This document shows positions 44,699-54,189 of a stretch of 64,000 nucleotides of DNA, piece by piece. Position 1 is the stretch's first letter, and the number at the start of each line of letters is the position of its first letter. The stretch is taken from contig VANK01000001.1 in the NCBI GenBank assembly GCA_008682415.1, forward strand, positions 992,001 to 1,056,000, in the 5' to 3' direction. The notes below the pieces were generated by a model. That model had not been told where the DNA came from. It worked only from the letters and a program-made list of their open reading frames with translations, and did no database searches. A program made the translations under genes and the position numbers. The DNA comes from Acidobacteria bacterium AB60 (GTDB taxonomy: Bacteria; Acidobacteriota; Terriglobia; Terriglobales; Acidobacteriaceae).

Positions 44699-44731
44699 TC
44701 TGAAGGCGTGCGGTTCTCGCACGCCTTCAGA
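44699..44731. terminator. Strong hairpin after the EXORDIUM-like pair
   Basis: A perfect 14-bp stem (TCTGAAGGCGTGCG / CGCACGCCTTCAGA) closes a 5-base loop. It shares the GGCGTGCGGTT core with the terminator at 33386-33413. Confidence 0.65.
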
Positions 44732-44866
44732 CTTGATGGAGATGTGCGGGGCTTCCGCTATCCTCGATTCTGGGTCCTGTCCCGCCTGGAGCGCCCTCAG
44801 CGCGCGGGCGGACGGGGCTGTTTTTATCTACCCCATGACGGGAAGGTTCCGGAAAGGATATAGACA

Positions 44867-45294
44867 ATGCCAAAGGTGCGAGTGGCGCGGTTCGGAGTGT
44901 CGCTGGATGGGTTTGGAGCGGGCCGGAGCAGAGCCTGACAAATCCGCTGGGAGTGCGCGGGACAAGAGCTGTTTCAGTGGTTCTTCCACACGAATACATT
45001 CCGCTCCATGATCGGAAAAAAGGCGGCTCTGTTGGAGACATCGACGATGCATTCGCCGTGCGGGCTATGGAGAACTTTGGCGCGTTCATTCTGGGGCGCA
45101 ATATGTTCGGGCCGGTGCGCGGGCCGTGGCCGGATGACGAGTGGAAGGGCTGGTGGGGCGACAACCCGCCGTACCATGCGCCGACCTTTATCCTGACGCA
45201 CTATGAGCGGAGCGCGAGCCGATTATCTAGTGGGCGGATCAGCGATGATTTTTTCGGTTTTCGCATATCGGGGAATGCGCTCACTGTAGCCTAG
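44867..45294 (+). pseudogene. DHFR/RibD-like reductase, frameshifted and truncated
   Basis: An ATG at 44867 reads MPKVRVARFGVSLDGFGAG. The match then moves to other frames: LTNPLGVRG, then LFQWFFHTNTFRSMIG, then GGSVGDIDDAFAVRAMENFG and AFILGRNMFGPVRGPWPDDE, with WKGWWGDNPPYHAP. This is the DHFR-like 'riboflavin biosynthesis RibD C-terminal' reductase family. The last third is replaced by unrelated sequence after HYERSA. At least two frame changes are needed. The 200 bases before it contain no gene apart from the hairpin. Confidence 0.8.
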
Positions 45295-46188
45295 ATAGCC
45301 TTCCCCACCGATGTCCTTCCGACCATTGTGATAGCACAGTCGAGCTGTAGGTCATCGTCGCCCCGTCGATCTCGCCAATCGAACGGGATTAATTGGTCCG
45401 GCTCAATAGGTGTACCTTCAAGGACAGTGCCTTTCCAGGTATAGTACGCACCAGTTGGCAGAGCAAGCCGGAACCCATTACCTACCTTTACGGATGTGGC
45501 CGATAGCAAGCGGCCAGCCGTTGTCTCTCCGTTGACCTTTGCCAGTCCGTTCTCGCGGGCGAAGGCGACGATCATTTCCGCAGCGCTTGCAGTATGCCGA
45601 TCAACGAGCAGGGCGATGCGACCGTGGAAAGGCTGACGTCCCAAGCCTTCGCTCTCGAGTACCACTGGTCTTTTGGCGAGCATTGCTGGGGCGAACCGCA
45701 GCGCGAGGGGCCAGAGTGCTTTTGTGTTTGATGGAATGCGTGAGAACCGTGAGAATCCGAGCTTTTCCTGGTCCAGGTTCGCCCCCCACACGGTGCTTAT
45801 CGAGGGCGAAGCCGATCGGAATTCTGCGCGGCGTGAGCAAGCTCATCACTCGAAGTGCTCCGATCCCGCCGCCAGTGCGACCCCGGAGATCTATGATCAG
45901 AGCGTCAATTTTTCCAAGCCGAGCGATCCCGTTGCTGATCTGATTGGCGACGACCACACCGACCATTCCCGGGAACATGCTTACTTCCAGGTAGCCCGGT
46001 CTGCTTCCGAGATCACGTGCCTCGACGAGCGTGGGCTCGATAAATTGCAGAAGGAAAACATCAGGTCTGACCCTTACCCGACCACAATACCCTTGACAGC
46101 GAACGGCCCTTTCATGAAGGGTCCATGCGGTCAATGGACTGTGCAGACGGGTCCGTGAGCGACTCGGCGATGATGCGCTCGTTGACAA
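45291..46188 (-). pseudogene. S41 C-terminal-processing-type protease, broken
   Basis: Two overlapping frames join at a C6 tract (45782-45787). The upstream frame carries KIDALIIDLRGRTGGGIGAL and TPRRIPIGFALDKH. The downstream frame carries NLDQEKLGFSRF, then HGRIALLVDRHTASAAEMIV (catalytic Ser in TASAAE) and LAKVNGETTAGRLLSATSVK (catalytic Lys region). The N-terminal and PDZ parts are missing or unrecognisable. One base indel in the homopolymer would rejoin the catalytic core, but the front remains truncated. Confidence 0.75.
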
Positions 46189-46555
46189 CCTGCGGCGATC
46201 GAAAAAGTGAACCCGTTCACCTTATCATCCCAGTCAGTTCGCCTCAAATGAAAACAAAGCCGATTTTGCGGCACCTTGAACGGTTGACCTGCTCTTGGGC
46301 TGAGCAGGCTCTCGCTGTAGGTGAGGACCTTGGCAAAGAGAGTGATAAGTCTGTTTTCCGGGAGTAATCCTCGAACGAACGCTTGACCGTTGCTGAATGA
46401 GCATTGAGCTCACAGCTCTCTTTCAAGTACCAGGGTAAGGTTGTCGAGGTATATGTGTCCTCTGATTCTGCTCCAGTAGGCGCTAAGAAGCACGCGCCTG
46501 AGTGCCCCAGCCGCGTAGGCAATCCTCCGTCGTGGATTTCTTTCGAGAGGGCACG
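46189..46555. other. No gene recognised
   Basis: A 40-codon plus-strand frame (MKTKPILRHLERLTCSWAEQ) and a 92-codon minus-strand frame are open here, but neither has a family or a convincing start site. It is the downstream flank of the exported-protein operon. Confidence 0.4.
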
Positions 46556-48592
46556 CTATTTCGCTGCTTGAAGCGTGCCCACCGTGCAGCGAGCGTTTCG
46601 CGGGAGGTAGTCGACTCCGCCGCCCGCAGCCTGGATCGCACTGCGTCCCGCTACATCGACCTCACCAGAGCCGGCCAGCGCTCCGTTTGGCTGCAGGACA
46701 AGCGAAAGAGGCCCGGTGCTGTTCTGGATCTTGACAATGAATTGGCCGCCTTCCGGGACTACTGTGTACGCTTCCGAGTTGAATGACTCCCCGCATTCGA
46801 GGGTGGCGGAATCGTCGCGGAACTCGATCTTGAGTCCGCCGGGCGCCGCGTATGTGCCGTTCAGTCGCAGTCCGGGTGTCGAGTTCGCTGATTTGCTGGC
46901 CTTGCTGCCCAGGACCTGTGTCAGGAGGGCGGCCGTCTTGACGCTTTCATTTGTAGCCGGCAGTGTTCCAACTGTACATCGCTCTGTCTTGGGAACTGTC
47001 AGGGCTCTGTGAAACGTAGGGGTCGAGCTGGTGGAGGTTGTCTGCTGGTCGACTGAGAACTGCCCTCCGTTCTGATGAAGCTGATCCGCGCTGTACTCGC
47101 GTTCCTCTCCCGGGTCGAGCTGACGCTGGGTGGTGGTCGTCGTAGTCTGCATCTGGTAGGTGGTGGATGCACCACCCCCACCGGCGGGGACCTCGCCAGC
47201 AACGGCGATAGTTCGTCCCTGTCCGGACAGACTTCCATCGGCCTTGTAGGAGAGGACGAGCGGCGGAGTTGTGACAGGTATGGTTACTGAGACCTGCATG
47301 CCGGATCGTTCCACCGTGTACGTACGGGGTTCCGGGTTAAGCGTGCCGCAGAACACGTACACCATGTCCTGCCTGAAATTCAGCGAGAACCCAGGCGACG
47401 AGTAGACACCCGTGATGCGCAGGCCGGTGGGTGTTTTGCCAATGATCGCCTCCTTCATGTCACCACCCACAAGATCATTCAAGCCGACTTTCATGCCTTC
47501 TCCGAGGCATTCCATTTCGCTTCTGCCAGATTCAATACAGTGCCGCACGACCACGGAGCCGGCATCTTTCGCGTAGTGGTCACCTGCGCCGCCAGGATTG
47601 TTGGCTGCTTCCTGCTGCTGTTTCTTGGCCTCTTCGTAAGTGTGCATCTCCTCCTCGTAGTGCTTCTTCGCGCCGTCCGAGAGATTCTTCATGGCTCCGC
47701 CGTACGCAGTCGTTGCTTGTTTACCCATGAGCTGCCGGGCCCATTGGTCGGCGTCCCCCATCTCATACTTCGAGTGCAGACCCTCCAGGGACTGCGCTTC
47801 CGCCGGCGTGTGCGTCTTTGCGTATTCCTGGGTGATCTGGTAGGAGACCGTCCTGTACGCATTGATGACGGCCTGCTCGTCGGGCGTATAGGGGCTGCGG
47901 ATCGACCGCGCGGATTTCATGCGGTTCACGTACTGCAGAAGCTCGGTGAACACGGCGATTTGTCTTGCCAGCGTGTCGGTTGGATCAGTTCCTTTGATCT
48001 CGCTTATCACTCGATCGGGAGAGGGCATATCGGCGAGGTAGACGGGATCCGTGGCTCTTGCAGCGGCGGTGGGTGTGGCGGATGGCACAACGGACATATC
48101 GCCGGCGCATGCGCGCAGCAATTTTTCGACTCCGGGAATCGAGCCGGGCGCATCCATCAGCACCTGTCCCTTGTTCTCAATCTTGAACCAACACCTATCC
48201 GCGCCATTCAACTTGCCGCATCTGGAGATGGTAAGGATGAAGCCGTTGGTGCACTGGTTGACGCCCAACTGCGGGGTGGAAGATGGCTGCGAGGACCCTG
48301 CCTGTGTGGCCTGCGATGAAACCGCAGCCGTGGTGCATCCCTGAAGCCTGCCGGTCATGGAACTCCACGCACTGTCCATCATGGTCACCAGGTTCCCGTT
48401 CTGCTCCTCTCTGGTACGGCACCACTGATCGGCTCGATACGGCTTGCAATTGAGGACGGTGTAAGTGATTCCGTTGGCGCAGCGGTACGGCACATTGATC
48501 TGGGGCGGGCTTTGAGCCAGCATCTGGTCCGATATCCCGGCGCCAGAAACAAGCACAATCAACGCTAAAATCGTGCGTATTGTTCGCGACAT
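46556..48592 (-). CDS. Large exported protein with two beta modules
   Basis: A 678-residue protein with a signal peptide (TILALIVLVSGAGISDQMLA). The N-terminal third is Cys-rich (VPYRCANGITYTVLNCKPYR; then QCTNGFILTISRCGKLNGAD), suggesting two disulfide-linked repeats. A helical middle (about 220-330) contains YEEEMHTYEEAKKQQQEA. Two similar beta modules follow, starting at TGLRITGVYSSPGFSLNFRQ (about 387) and PGLRLNGTYAAPGGLKIEFR (about 572). Each has Cys, YTV, a strand pair and DGSLSGQG / NGALAGSG. The same module forms the lipoprotein encoded just upstream. It is the last gene of a four-gene operon. No function is known. Confidence 0.75.
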   Translation of the reverse strand: MSRTIRTILALIVLVSGAGISDQMLAQSPPQINVPYRCANGITYTVLNCKPYRADQWCRTREEQNGNLVTMMDSAWSSMTGRLQGCTTAAVSSQATQAGSSQPSSTPQLGVNQCTNGFILTISRCGKLNGADRCWFKIENKGQVLMDAPGSIPGVEKLLRACAGDMSVVPSATPTAAARATDPVYLADMPSPDRVISEIKGTDPTDTLARQIAVFTELLQYVNRMKSARSIRSPYTPDEQAVINAYRTVSYQITQEYAKTHTPAEAQSLEGLHSKYEMGDADQWARQLMGKQATTAYGGAMKNLSDGAKKHYEEEMHTYEEAKKQQQEAANNPGGAGDHYAKDAGSVVVRHCIESGRSEMECLGEGMKVGLNDLVGGDMKEAIIGKTPTGLRITGVYSSPGFSLNFRQDMVYVFCGTLNPEPRTYTVERSGMQVSVTIPVTTPPLVLSYKADGSLSGQGRTIAVAGEVPAGGGGASTTYQMQTTTTTTQRQLDPGEEREYSADQLHQNGGQFSVDQQTTSTSSTPTFHRALTVPKTERCTVGTLPATNESVKTAALLTQVLGSKASKSANSTPGLRLNGTYAAPGGLKIEFRDDSATLECGESFNSEAYTVVPEGGQFIVKIQNSTGPLSLVLQPNGALAGSGEVDVAGRSAIQAAGGGVDYLPRNARCTVGTLQAAK

Positions 48593-48616
48593 ACGGCCTC
48601 CGGAAGAGCTACTGAC

Positions 48617-48934
48617 TTATTTCTGCTTGCGCAGCGGCGGCATGAAGGTGCCGGGAGGCCCGGTCAGCGATCCGTCGTCGTGTATGTTGAAGACGGTTAC
48701 AGGGGCGGGGCTGCCTTTGCAGGTGAGGGTCATCTGCCGGTCGCCGGTTTTATAGGAGCAGTTTTCGACGTCGCCCATGAAGGTGAAGTTGGCGTCGCCT
48801 CCGGAGCGCAGCTCCAGGATTACGGCACCATTTGCATCGGAGTACGTTCCGGTCATGCCCGATTTGCAGCCTGCGAATAGCACTAGGCCAATACCGGCAA
48901 CCAAGAGCTTTGATTTACCTTGCATGTCATTCAC
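48617..48934 (-). CDS. Small lipoprotein carrying the same beta module
   Basis: About 105 residues. A GTG at 48934 has AGGAAAG at the right distance; the first ATG is three codons later. The lipobox is GIGLVLFAGC, so it is membrane-anchored after export. The mature part (MTGTYSDANGAVILELRSGG, then CSYKTGDRQMTLTCKG and DDGSLTGPPG) is a single copy of the module repeated in the next gene's product. It lies 24 bases upstream of that gene, and co-expression is expected. Confidence 0.75.
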   Translation of the reverse strand: MNDMQGKSKLLVAGIGLVLFAGCKSGMTGTYSDANGAVILELRSGGDANFTFMGDVENCSYKTGDRQMTLTCKGSPAPVTVFNIHDDGSLTGPPGTFMPPLRKQK

Positions 48935-49015
48935 GCTCTCTTTCCTGGATTGACAGATATGACGACGATTGATGCCTTGTTGAGTTCCGAATTTCGGTCC
49001 CATGTTGAATAGTTG

Positions 49016-49882
49016 CTAGAATGCGGGGACTGCCTTCTTGTCGATCTTCCTTTGCTGTTGTTGCGCTTGCTGCGCCTCAGCGTTGGCGACTCCGCGGATC
49101 ACTGCCTCGGTTCGCATTGCCGCGTTCAGGCCCAAACCGAGGTCCCATATGTAAATCCCCAGGCTGTTGGCAATACCGCTCATGTCGCTCGGGACATCGG
49201 CCTCCACGTAGACGAATGTCTTGCACGGGTCATTGCCCGGCGCAGAGGTGACGTTTCCGAATTGGATGGCCGATGGATTGTAGAGAAAAATACTCAGAGC
49301 GCTATCCGCGCCTGCACCACCCGATAGCTGGTGGCACTTCCTGGCAAAATCGTCGGGGACGCGCTTGCCCTGGCGATCGAAGATCCATCTCAGAGTCGGG
49401 GGGTTTGCACGGGTCTCGTATGGCTCATGGATTTCAGGACCGTACTTCTGACGCAGGCTGGCTGTCAGAGCCGCCGCACTGGGAGCCTTGCCGGGCTCAA
49501 AGCTGATGATCCGGTTCACGGCGCAAACCGCCTGCTTGTTGGGAGGCAGAGTGATCAAAACATCGATCAAGTCGTCGTAGGTGTCCTGCTGGCCACTCGA
49601 GGGAATATGCAGCTTTGTGGCCAGGGGTTTGTCTCCGTTCAAACCATGAATTGTCTCCTGATGAACATCCACCTTCCCCCCACGTGTAGGGAAGTAGGCC
49701 TTCAGCAGGTTGTAGGCATCGCCGACTGGCATCCCTGGATACAAGCCGACGATATCGGGCAACCCATTGGGGCTATTCGGCGCGGCTTGCGCCAGCGAAC
49801 GAGGTGGAGCAAATATCAGCGCGGCGGACGCGACGGTGAGCATGGCGGCTAAAGATGGATTGGAGATCAATCTCGGGTGCAT
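49016..49882 (-). CDS. Exported protein of a paralogous pair, copy B
   Basis: A 288-residue protein. The ATG at 49882 follows GGAGG and gives a signal peptide (LAAMLTVASAALIFAPPRSLAQ); a longer frame is open but without merit. The mature part starts LPDIVGLYPGMPVGDAYNLL, matched in the preceding gene by LPDIQGIHPGMTVEQATQVL. It ends with a Gln-rich helix (ANAEAQQAQQQQRKID). Similar blocks (SLRQKYGPEI / ALRKKYGKEL) recur in both. The function is unknown. It is second in the four-gene operon. Confidence 0.75.
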   Translation of the reverse strand: MHPRLISNPSLAAMLTVASAALIFAPPRSLAQAAPNSPNGLPDIVGLYPGMPVGDAYNLLKAYFPTRGGKVDVHQETIHGLNGDKPLATKLHIPSSGQQDTYDDLIDVLITLPPNKQAVCAVNRIISFEPGKAPSAAALTASLRQKYGPEIHEPYETRANPPTLRWIFDRQGKRVPDDFARKCHQLSGGAGADSALSIFLYNPSAIQFGNVTSAPGNDPCKTFVYVEADVPSDMSGIANSLGIYIWDLGLGLNAAMRTEAVIRGVANAEAQQAQQQQRKIDKKAVPAF

Positions 49883-49913
49883 TTCGTGGCCTCCGTTGTT
49901 TTGGGACTTCACC

Positions 49914-51125
49914 TCAGAGGGAGGGCTTGGCTTCTTTGGACCGCTGCAGAGATTCCCGGCGTGCCTTTTCAAGTTGCGCCTGGAGCCATTCATCGGTCAC
50001 CTTGGATTCACGAACCGACAGCGGAGCGTCCCACAGTGTCACGGTGTAGTAATCGAGGATTTCTCCTTCCGCCCTTGCGTCTGGAAACTGTGCGTGAACC
50101 CCGACCCACATGCATCCTGGATTTTTGGCGGGGCTTGAGGCGGTTTTGTCTTCGTCCCCATAGGGTCGCCCATTGCGGTAAGGACCGGGTGCGGGGCAAC
50201 CGTTCGGAGCGCTGTTCACCAGGGCTGGTGCAGGAGACTTTGGGTGTCCCTGCTCGTCGAACGCCCACCAGAGGTGGCTGATGAACCTGTCGTCGTTCAC
50301 CGGCTGTCCCTGATAGTCGGTCGCAAAGAGTTCTTTTCCGTACTTCTTGCGCAAAGCCGACACCAGCACAGCACGATTGATGTGCTGAATCTGCGCCTTG
50401 AAGCCTATGTGCCAGATGCGCTCCTGGCTGGGCGGCCACGTCGCATCCAAATTGAGTTCGTGTGTATAGTTTTTTTGTCCGCCGCCAACCTCAATATAGT
50501 CATATTGCACGGTTACCATCCATGCCGCGTGTCCCACGACAATATTGCTGGTCGGTATGGTCACTGGCGCATTTTGCCAGATAAGACGTGTACCTGGCGC
50601 CAGTTTGGTAAGGACCTGAGTCGCCTGCTCGACCGTCATCCCGGGATGTATGCCTTGGATATCCGGCAGCCTCATCGGATCGAATGGGCCGGCAGGCTTG
50701 GATGGCGTGGCGTCTGCGTTGGGCGGCGCCCACGCCTCCTGGGAACCGCCGGCCGGCTCGCCCGCGCTTTGGGCCGGGGCTCCTTCCGCCCCGCTCGGTG
50801 GCGGCACCGCCGCGGTCCCGGCTGGGAGATTCGCGGTCGGTTGTCCCTGGGGTTGCTGCCCGGACACCGAAGGCTGCGCCTGGGGTGCTGTCTGAGGCTG
50901 CGCCGGCTGCGGCTGCCCTTGCTGCGCCAGCTTCTGTTTCAGCTTGGCCAGCTGCTGGCACGAGTTCTGATCGCCGCCCTTGCAGGCCTGCGTCAAAAAC
51001 TGCAGCTTCATCTTTTCCCACGTGCTCTGCGCCTCGGCCAGTCCGGCGCACACGCCGCCAAGCACCAAAGCTAGCTGCAAACAGCAAATCGAAATGAGCC
51101 GGCAGCGAAATGTACCCATACACAT
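49914..51125 (-). CDS. Exported protein of a paralogous pair, copy A
   Basis: A 403-residue protein starting at an ATG behind AGGAGG; a longer frame upstream lacks a start signal. The signal peptide (LQLALVLGGVCAGLAEAQ) is followed by a helix with two Cys and a Gln/Pro/Ala-rich linker (about 65-140). The folded domain is shared with the next gene (LPDIQGIHPGMTVEQATQVL to ALRKKYGKELFATDY). The C-terminus is a charged helix. It is the first gene of the operon; the gap to copy B is 31 bases. It is probably periplasmic. No enzyme motif is seen. Confidence 0.75.
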   Translation of the reverse strand: MCMGTFRCRLISICCLQLALVLGGVCAGLAEAQSTWEKMKLQFLTQACKGGDQNSCQQLAKLKQKLAQQGQPQPAQPQTAPQAQPSVSGQQPQGQPTANLPAGTAAVPPPSGAEGAPAQSAGEPAGGSQEAWAPPNADATPSKPAGPFDPMRLPDIQGIHPGMTVEQATQVLTKLAPGTRLIWQNAPVTIPTSNIVVGHAAWMVTVQYDYIEVGGGQKNYTHELNLDATWPPSQERIWHIGFKAQIQHINRAVLVSALRKKYGKELFATDYQGQPVNDDRFISHLWWAFDEQGHPKSPAPALVNSAPNGCPAPGPYRNGRPYGDEDKTASSPAKNPGCMWVGVHAQFPDARAEGEILDYYTVTLWDAPLSVRESKVTDEWLQAQLEKARRESLQRSKEAKPSL

Positions 51126-51230
51126 GATGGAACCTCCTGTCTGCACCTGAAATCGAAGTATCCCGAACAGAAACTCAGTGGATCCCGGGCGCGCGCGCGG
51201 AGCCACCTGCCAGACCGCACCTCGCAACTC

Positions 51231-52001
51231 TCAGCTCACCCCACTGCCGGCGGCGAGGAATCTCTTCACGCCGTTGAATGCCAGGTACGCCGCCGCAAGC
51301 AGCGACAGGTAGGCGCCGGCTCCCACGCTGACGCCCCTCTGAATCTCAACCTGCGCCGCGTCCATTACTTCGGCCGGCACGCCGCCAACGTCGGAAACGA
51401 GACGGGCTCGCGCCATCGCCGCCACCAGCCCCAGGAACGCCAATGGCAATACTCCCCCCAGCGCGGCGCGCTTATCGGCCCACAGCGCTCCTGCATACGG
51501 TCCCGCCAGCGCCAGCCACGCCAGCAATCCATAAACTCCGGCCCCTCCCCAATCCCGCATCGACAGCGCGTCCCCCAGCCCATTCGAAGAATTCAAGAAC
51601 TCCAGAACCCGCCAGAATGTGAAGTCCAGCTTTCCCATCAGTCCTGCGTCATACGTCAGCGCGTTCAAAAAGAACCAGCCCAGAACCAGCGCACCCGTGG
51701 CCGCCAGAGTGGACACTCCGAATTTGGCCACCGCAGAAGCGGCCAGCGCTGAGGCGCTCTCTCGGGCCGCATTCAACGTTCTCTCGGCCTGCTCCCTGGC
51801 AAGCTGCGTCTCCGGAATCGCCACCAGCGAAGACACCGTTCCGTCCGGGCTGAGTTCGACCTCAACATCCAGCCCAGGTTTGGGCAGCGTCAAAGAGCGC
51901 CATGCGCCGTCGAGCGAGAATGAGAACTGCTGCCCCTCCACGATCACCAGGCCGGGGCCACTTGGCGATGGATCGCGCAGAACTCTTCCGCGTTTGTTCA
52001 A
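51231..52001 (-). CDS. Membrane protein of unknown function
   Basis: A 256-residue protein. A TTG at 52001 has a perfect AAGGAGGTCGC site upstream, whereas the open frame above it looks non-coding. The first 70 residues form a small beta domain (GPGLVIVEGQQFSFSLDGAW, then SLTLPKPGLDVEVELSPDGT). An Ala-rich helix and about five membrane spans follow, with STLAATGALVLGWFFLNALT and GVYGLLAWLALAGPYAGALW among them. No family is recognised. It is divergent from a CadC-like regulator at 52261, which may control it, and lies 105 bases upstream of the exported-protein operon on the same strand. Confidence 0.7.
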   Translation of the reverse strand: MNKRGRVLRDPSPSGPGLVIVEGQQFSFSLDGAWRSLTLPKPGLDVEVELSPDGTVSSLVAIPETQLAREQAERTLNAARESASALAASAVAKFGVSTLAATGALVLGWFFLNALTYDAGLMGKLDFTFWRVLEFLNSSNGLGDALSMRDWGGAGVYGLLAWLALAGPYAGALWADKRAALGGVLPLAFLGLVAAMARARLVSDVGGVPAEVMDAAQVEIQRGVSVGAGAYLSLLAAAYLAFNGVKRFLAAGSGVS

Positions 52002-52231
52002 GCGACCTCCTTGTGCAGACCGGGTGCGTCCGTGTTGCGAATCTCCGCTGTCGTGTGCCGGGGCTTTACCGTACACCGCCCCAAGGTGCTGCTCGGCGAA
52101 CAACACACCAGGACCGAAGTACAATGGGGAGCCAGCCCTCAAACCGTTCCGGGAAGCCGCCAGGGACTGCCGGATGTTCCCGTAAGCAACGCCAAACTAA
52201 TGGAGCCGTGCGCGGATGTCCTGACGGAATT

Positions 52232-52247
52232 CTCAAGAATTCTTAAG
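52232..52247. promoter_or_regulatory. Palindrome before the CadC-like regulator
   Basis: CTCAAGAATTCTTAAG pairs with itself at 14 of 16 positions and ends just before the AAGGAGC ribosome-binding site. It is a candidate autoregulatory site. The rest of 52002-52260 shows no gene. Confidence 0.35.
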
Positions 52248-52260
52248 AAGGAGCAAGCCC

Positions 52261-54189
52261 TTGAAAACAAATGGGACCCTTTCTCAACCGGCGCAGAGTT
52301 CGGCTCCCCTGTGGCGGTTTGGGGAATGCCTGTTTGATGAGCTTCGCTTCGAATTGCGCGTGCGCGGCGTGGCCGTTGAACTGGAACGAAAGCCGCTGGA
52401 GGTCCTGCTTCAACTCTTGTCGAGCGGCGGAAACGTCGTTCGCAAAGAGGAATTGCTCGAAGGCGTCTGGCCCGGCGTGATGGTCGTCGACGCTTCCCTG
52501 GCAACGGCTGTGTCGAAGCTCAGAAAGGCATTAGGCGACCAGGAGATCATTCAGACCGTCTCAAAGGTCGGCTACCGGATCTGCGTTCCTGTCGAAATAG
52601 CGTTGGCGGCGTCAGTCGCTCCGCTCGCATCTTCGGAATCAATGTCGCCCGGATCTCAGGATGGACCGCAAGCCCCGGCCGCGGTTGCCTTCCGGCAGCC
52701 TTACGCGATCTCCGTCTGGGCCGCAGGATTGCTGATAGCTGCTTCAGCCTTCGTGCTCGCTGTCCGACACAACTACCGGCACCCCCCGGCGCCGCCAACC
52801 CTGGCGATTCTTCCCTTCCAGAATGTGTCCTCGGATCCGTCGCTCGAGTACCTGCGCGCGGCTTTGCCCGACCAGGTGGCGAACACGCTGAACGCGGCGC
52901 GGTCGCTCACCATCCGGCCTCTGCCGGCAGCAGCGCAGTTCTCTGGCCCGTCGGTGAACTTCCGCGAAGCGGCGCGCGCCCTGGACGTCAACCGAATGGT
53001 GACCGGGCACTACCTCCGCGCGGGCGACCAGCTTCAGGTGACCATGGAGGCCGTCGATCCCGGCGAGAACCGCGTGGTATGGCGCGAGACCGTGAATGTT
53101 CCCTCCAACAACCTGCTTGCGCTACAGCAGCAGATCGCGGGAATGACGCGCTGGCGACTGGCGCGGGCGCTGGGACTCACGGAGTTCGTTCCCGAAGCGG
53201 CTCCGCGCGCCACCAACGAAGAAGCCTACGAACTCTATTTGAAGAGCGTTGCTCTCGACTGGGGTGTCGAGCCGAATCGCCAGGGCATTGAACTGTTGCG
53301 GCGCACTGTATTGCTCGATCCAAATTACGCTCCTGCATGGGGCTTGCTGTCGTTGCGCTACTATACCGCGTCGCGCTTTGGCGGCGGAGGGCAGCAGATG
53401 CTGGAATTCTCCGATGCAGCCGCCGAACGGGAACTTGCGCTGGACCCCGACTCGCCGAACCCCGTGGCCGAGCTGACCATTCATCGCACCGAGCGCGGCG
53501 AGCTTGTCAAGGCGCATCAAACCGCGTTGGAACTGCTGCGCCGCCGGCCTGACAATCCCAACAACCACCATGTTCTCAGCTATGTGCTTCGCTACGGTGG
53601 CTCGCTCGATGAGTCGGCCCGGGAGTGCGACCTGACCATGCTGCTGGCGGCCAAGTTTGTGTGGGGCGCCTGCTCCACCACCTTTATGGAAATGGGCGAC
53701 TACAAGCGGGCCCGAAGCCTTATACGCGCCGATCTTAGTTCCGAGTTCTCCAAGGCTCACGCCATCGATACCTACCTTCGTGCCGGCAACCTGGCCGAGG
53801 TGCTCAAGATTCCTGCGCCGACGACGCCCGGATGGGAAAGCTATCAGATGGTTCTGGCATGCGCCCAGCGGGCTCCCCAGCCCCAGATTCGAGCCCTCGC
53901 CGCCAACGTAAAACCTGACGATGATCCGGAAGTAGACTACTTCTTTGCCGCGCACCTCGCCTACTGTGGGCAGACTGGAGCGGCGCTACACATGTTGAAG
54001 CTGGCGATCGATCGGAATTACTGTTCCTATCCGGCAATGGACAAGGACCCGCTGTTCGACCGGCTGCGCGATCATCCCGAGTTTATGAGGATTCGGGCTG
54101 CGGGAATGATGTGCCACGATTATTTTCTTGCCAACCGCAAGCGCGCGCCCGAACGATCGAAAGACCTTCTCAGGTCTTCGCTGGAATGA
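52261..54189 (+). CDS. CadC-like winged-helix/TPR transcriptional regulator
   Basis: A 642-residue protein starting at a TTG behind AAGGAGC. Residues 18-112 form an OmpR-type winged helix: FGECLFDELRFELRVRGVAV, then NVVRKEELLEGVWPGVMVVD and LATAVSKLRKALGD. A single transmembrane helix lies near 148-168 (SVWAAGLLIAASAFVLAV). Beyond it come an adenylate-cyclase-TolB-like strand segment (PTLAILPFQNVSSDPSLEYL) and TPR-type helices to the end. The layout is that of a membrane-bound one-component regulator sensing the periplasm. It is intact, unlike the similar gene at 37234. Confidence 0.9.
   Translation: MKTNGTLSQPAQSSAPLWRFGECLFDELRFELRVRGVAVELERKPLEVLLQLLSSGGNVVRKEELLEGVWPGVMVVDASLATAVSKLRKALGDQEIIQTVSKVGYRICVPVEIALAASVAPLASSESMSPGSQDGPQAPAAVAFRQPYAISVWAAGLLIAASAFVLAVRHNYRHPPAPPTLAILPFQNVSSDPSLEYLRAALPDQVANTLNAARSLTIRPLPAAAQFSGPSVNFREAARALDVNRMVTGHYLRAGDQLQVTMEAVDPGENRVVWRETVNVPSNNLLALQQQIAGMTRWRLARALGLTEFVPEAAPRATNEEAYELYLKSVALDWGVEPNRQGIELLRRTVLLDPNYAPAWGLLSLRYYTASRFGGGGQQMLEFSDAAAERELALDPDSPNPVAELTIHRTERGELVKAHQTALELLRRRPDNPNNHHVLSYVLRYGGSLDESARECDLTMLLAAKFVWGACSTTFMEMGDYKRARSLIRADLSSEFSKAHAIDTYLRAGNLAEVLKIPAPTTPGWESYQMVLACAQRAPQPQIRALAANVKPDDDPEVDYFFAAHLAYCGQTGAALHMLKLAIDRNYCSYPAMDKDPLFDRLRDHPEFMRIRAAGMMCHDYFLANRKRAPERSKDLLRSSLE

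Noticed and set aside
43406..44722. 438-codon minus-strand frame
   Set aside because: Antisense of the EXORDIUM-like pair; high-GC shadow frame.
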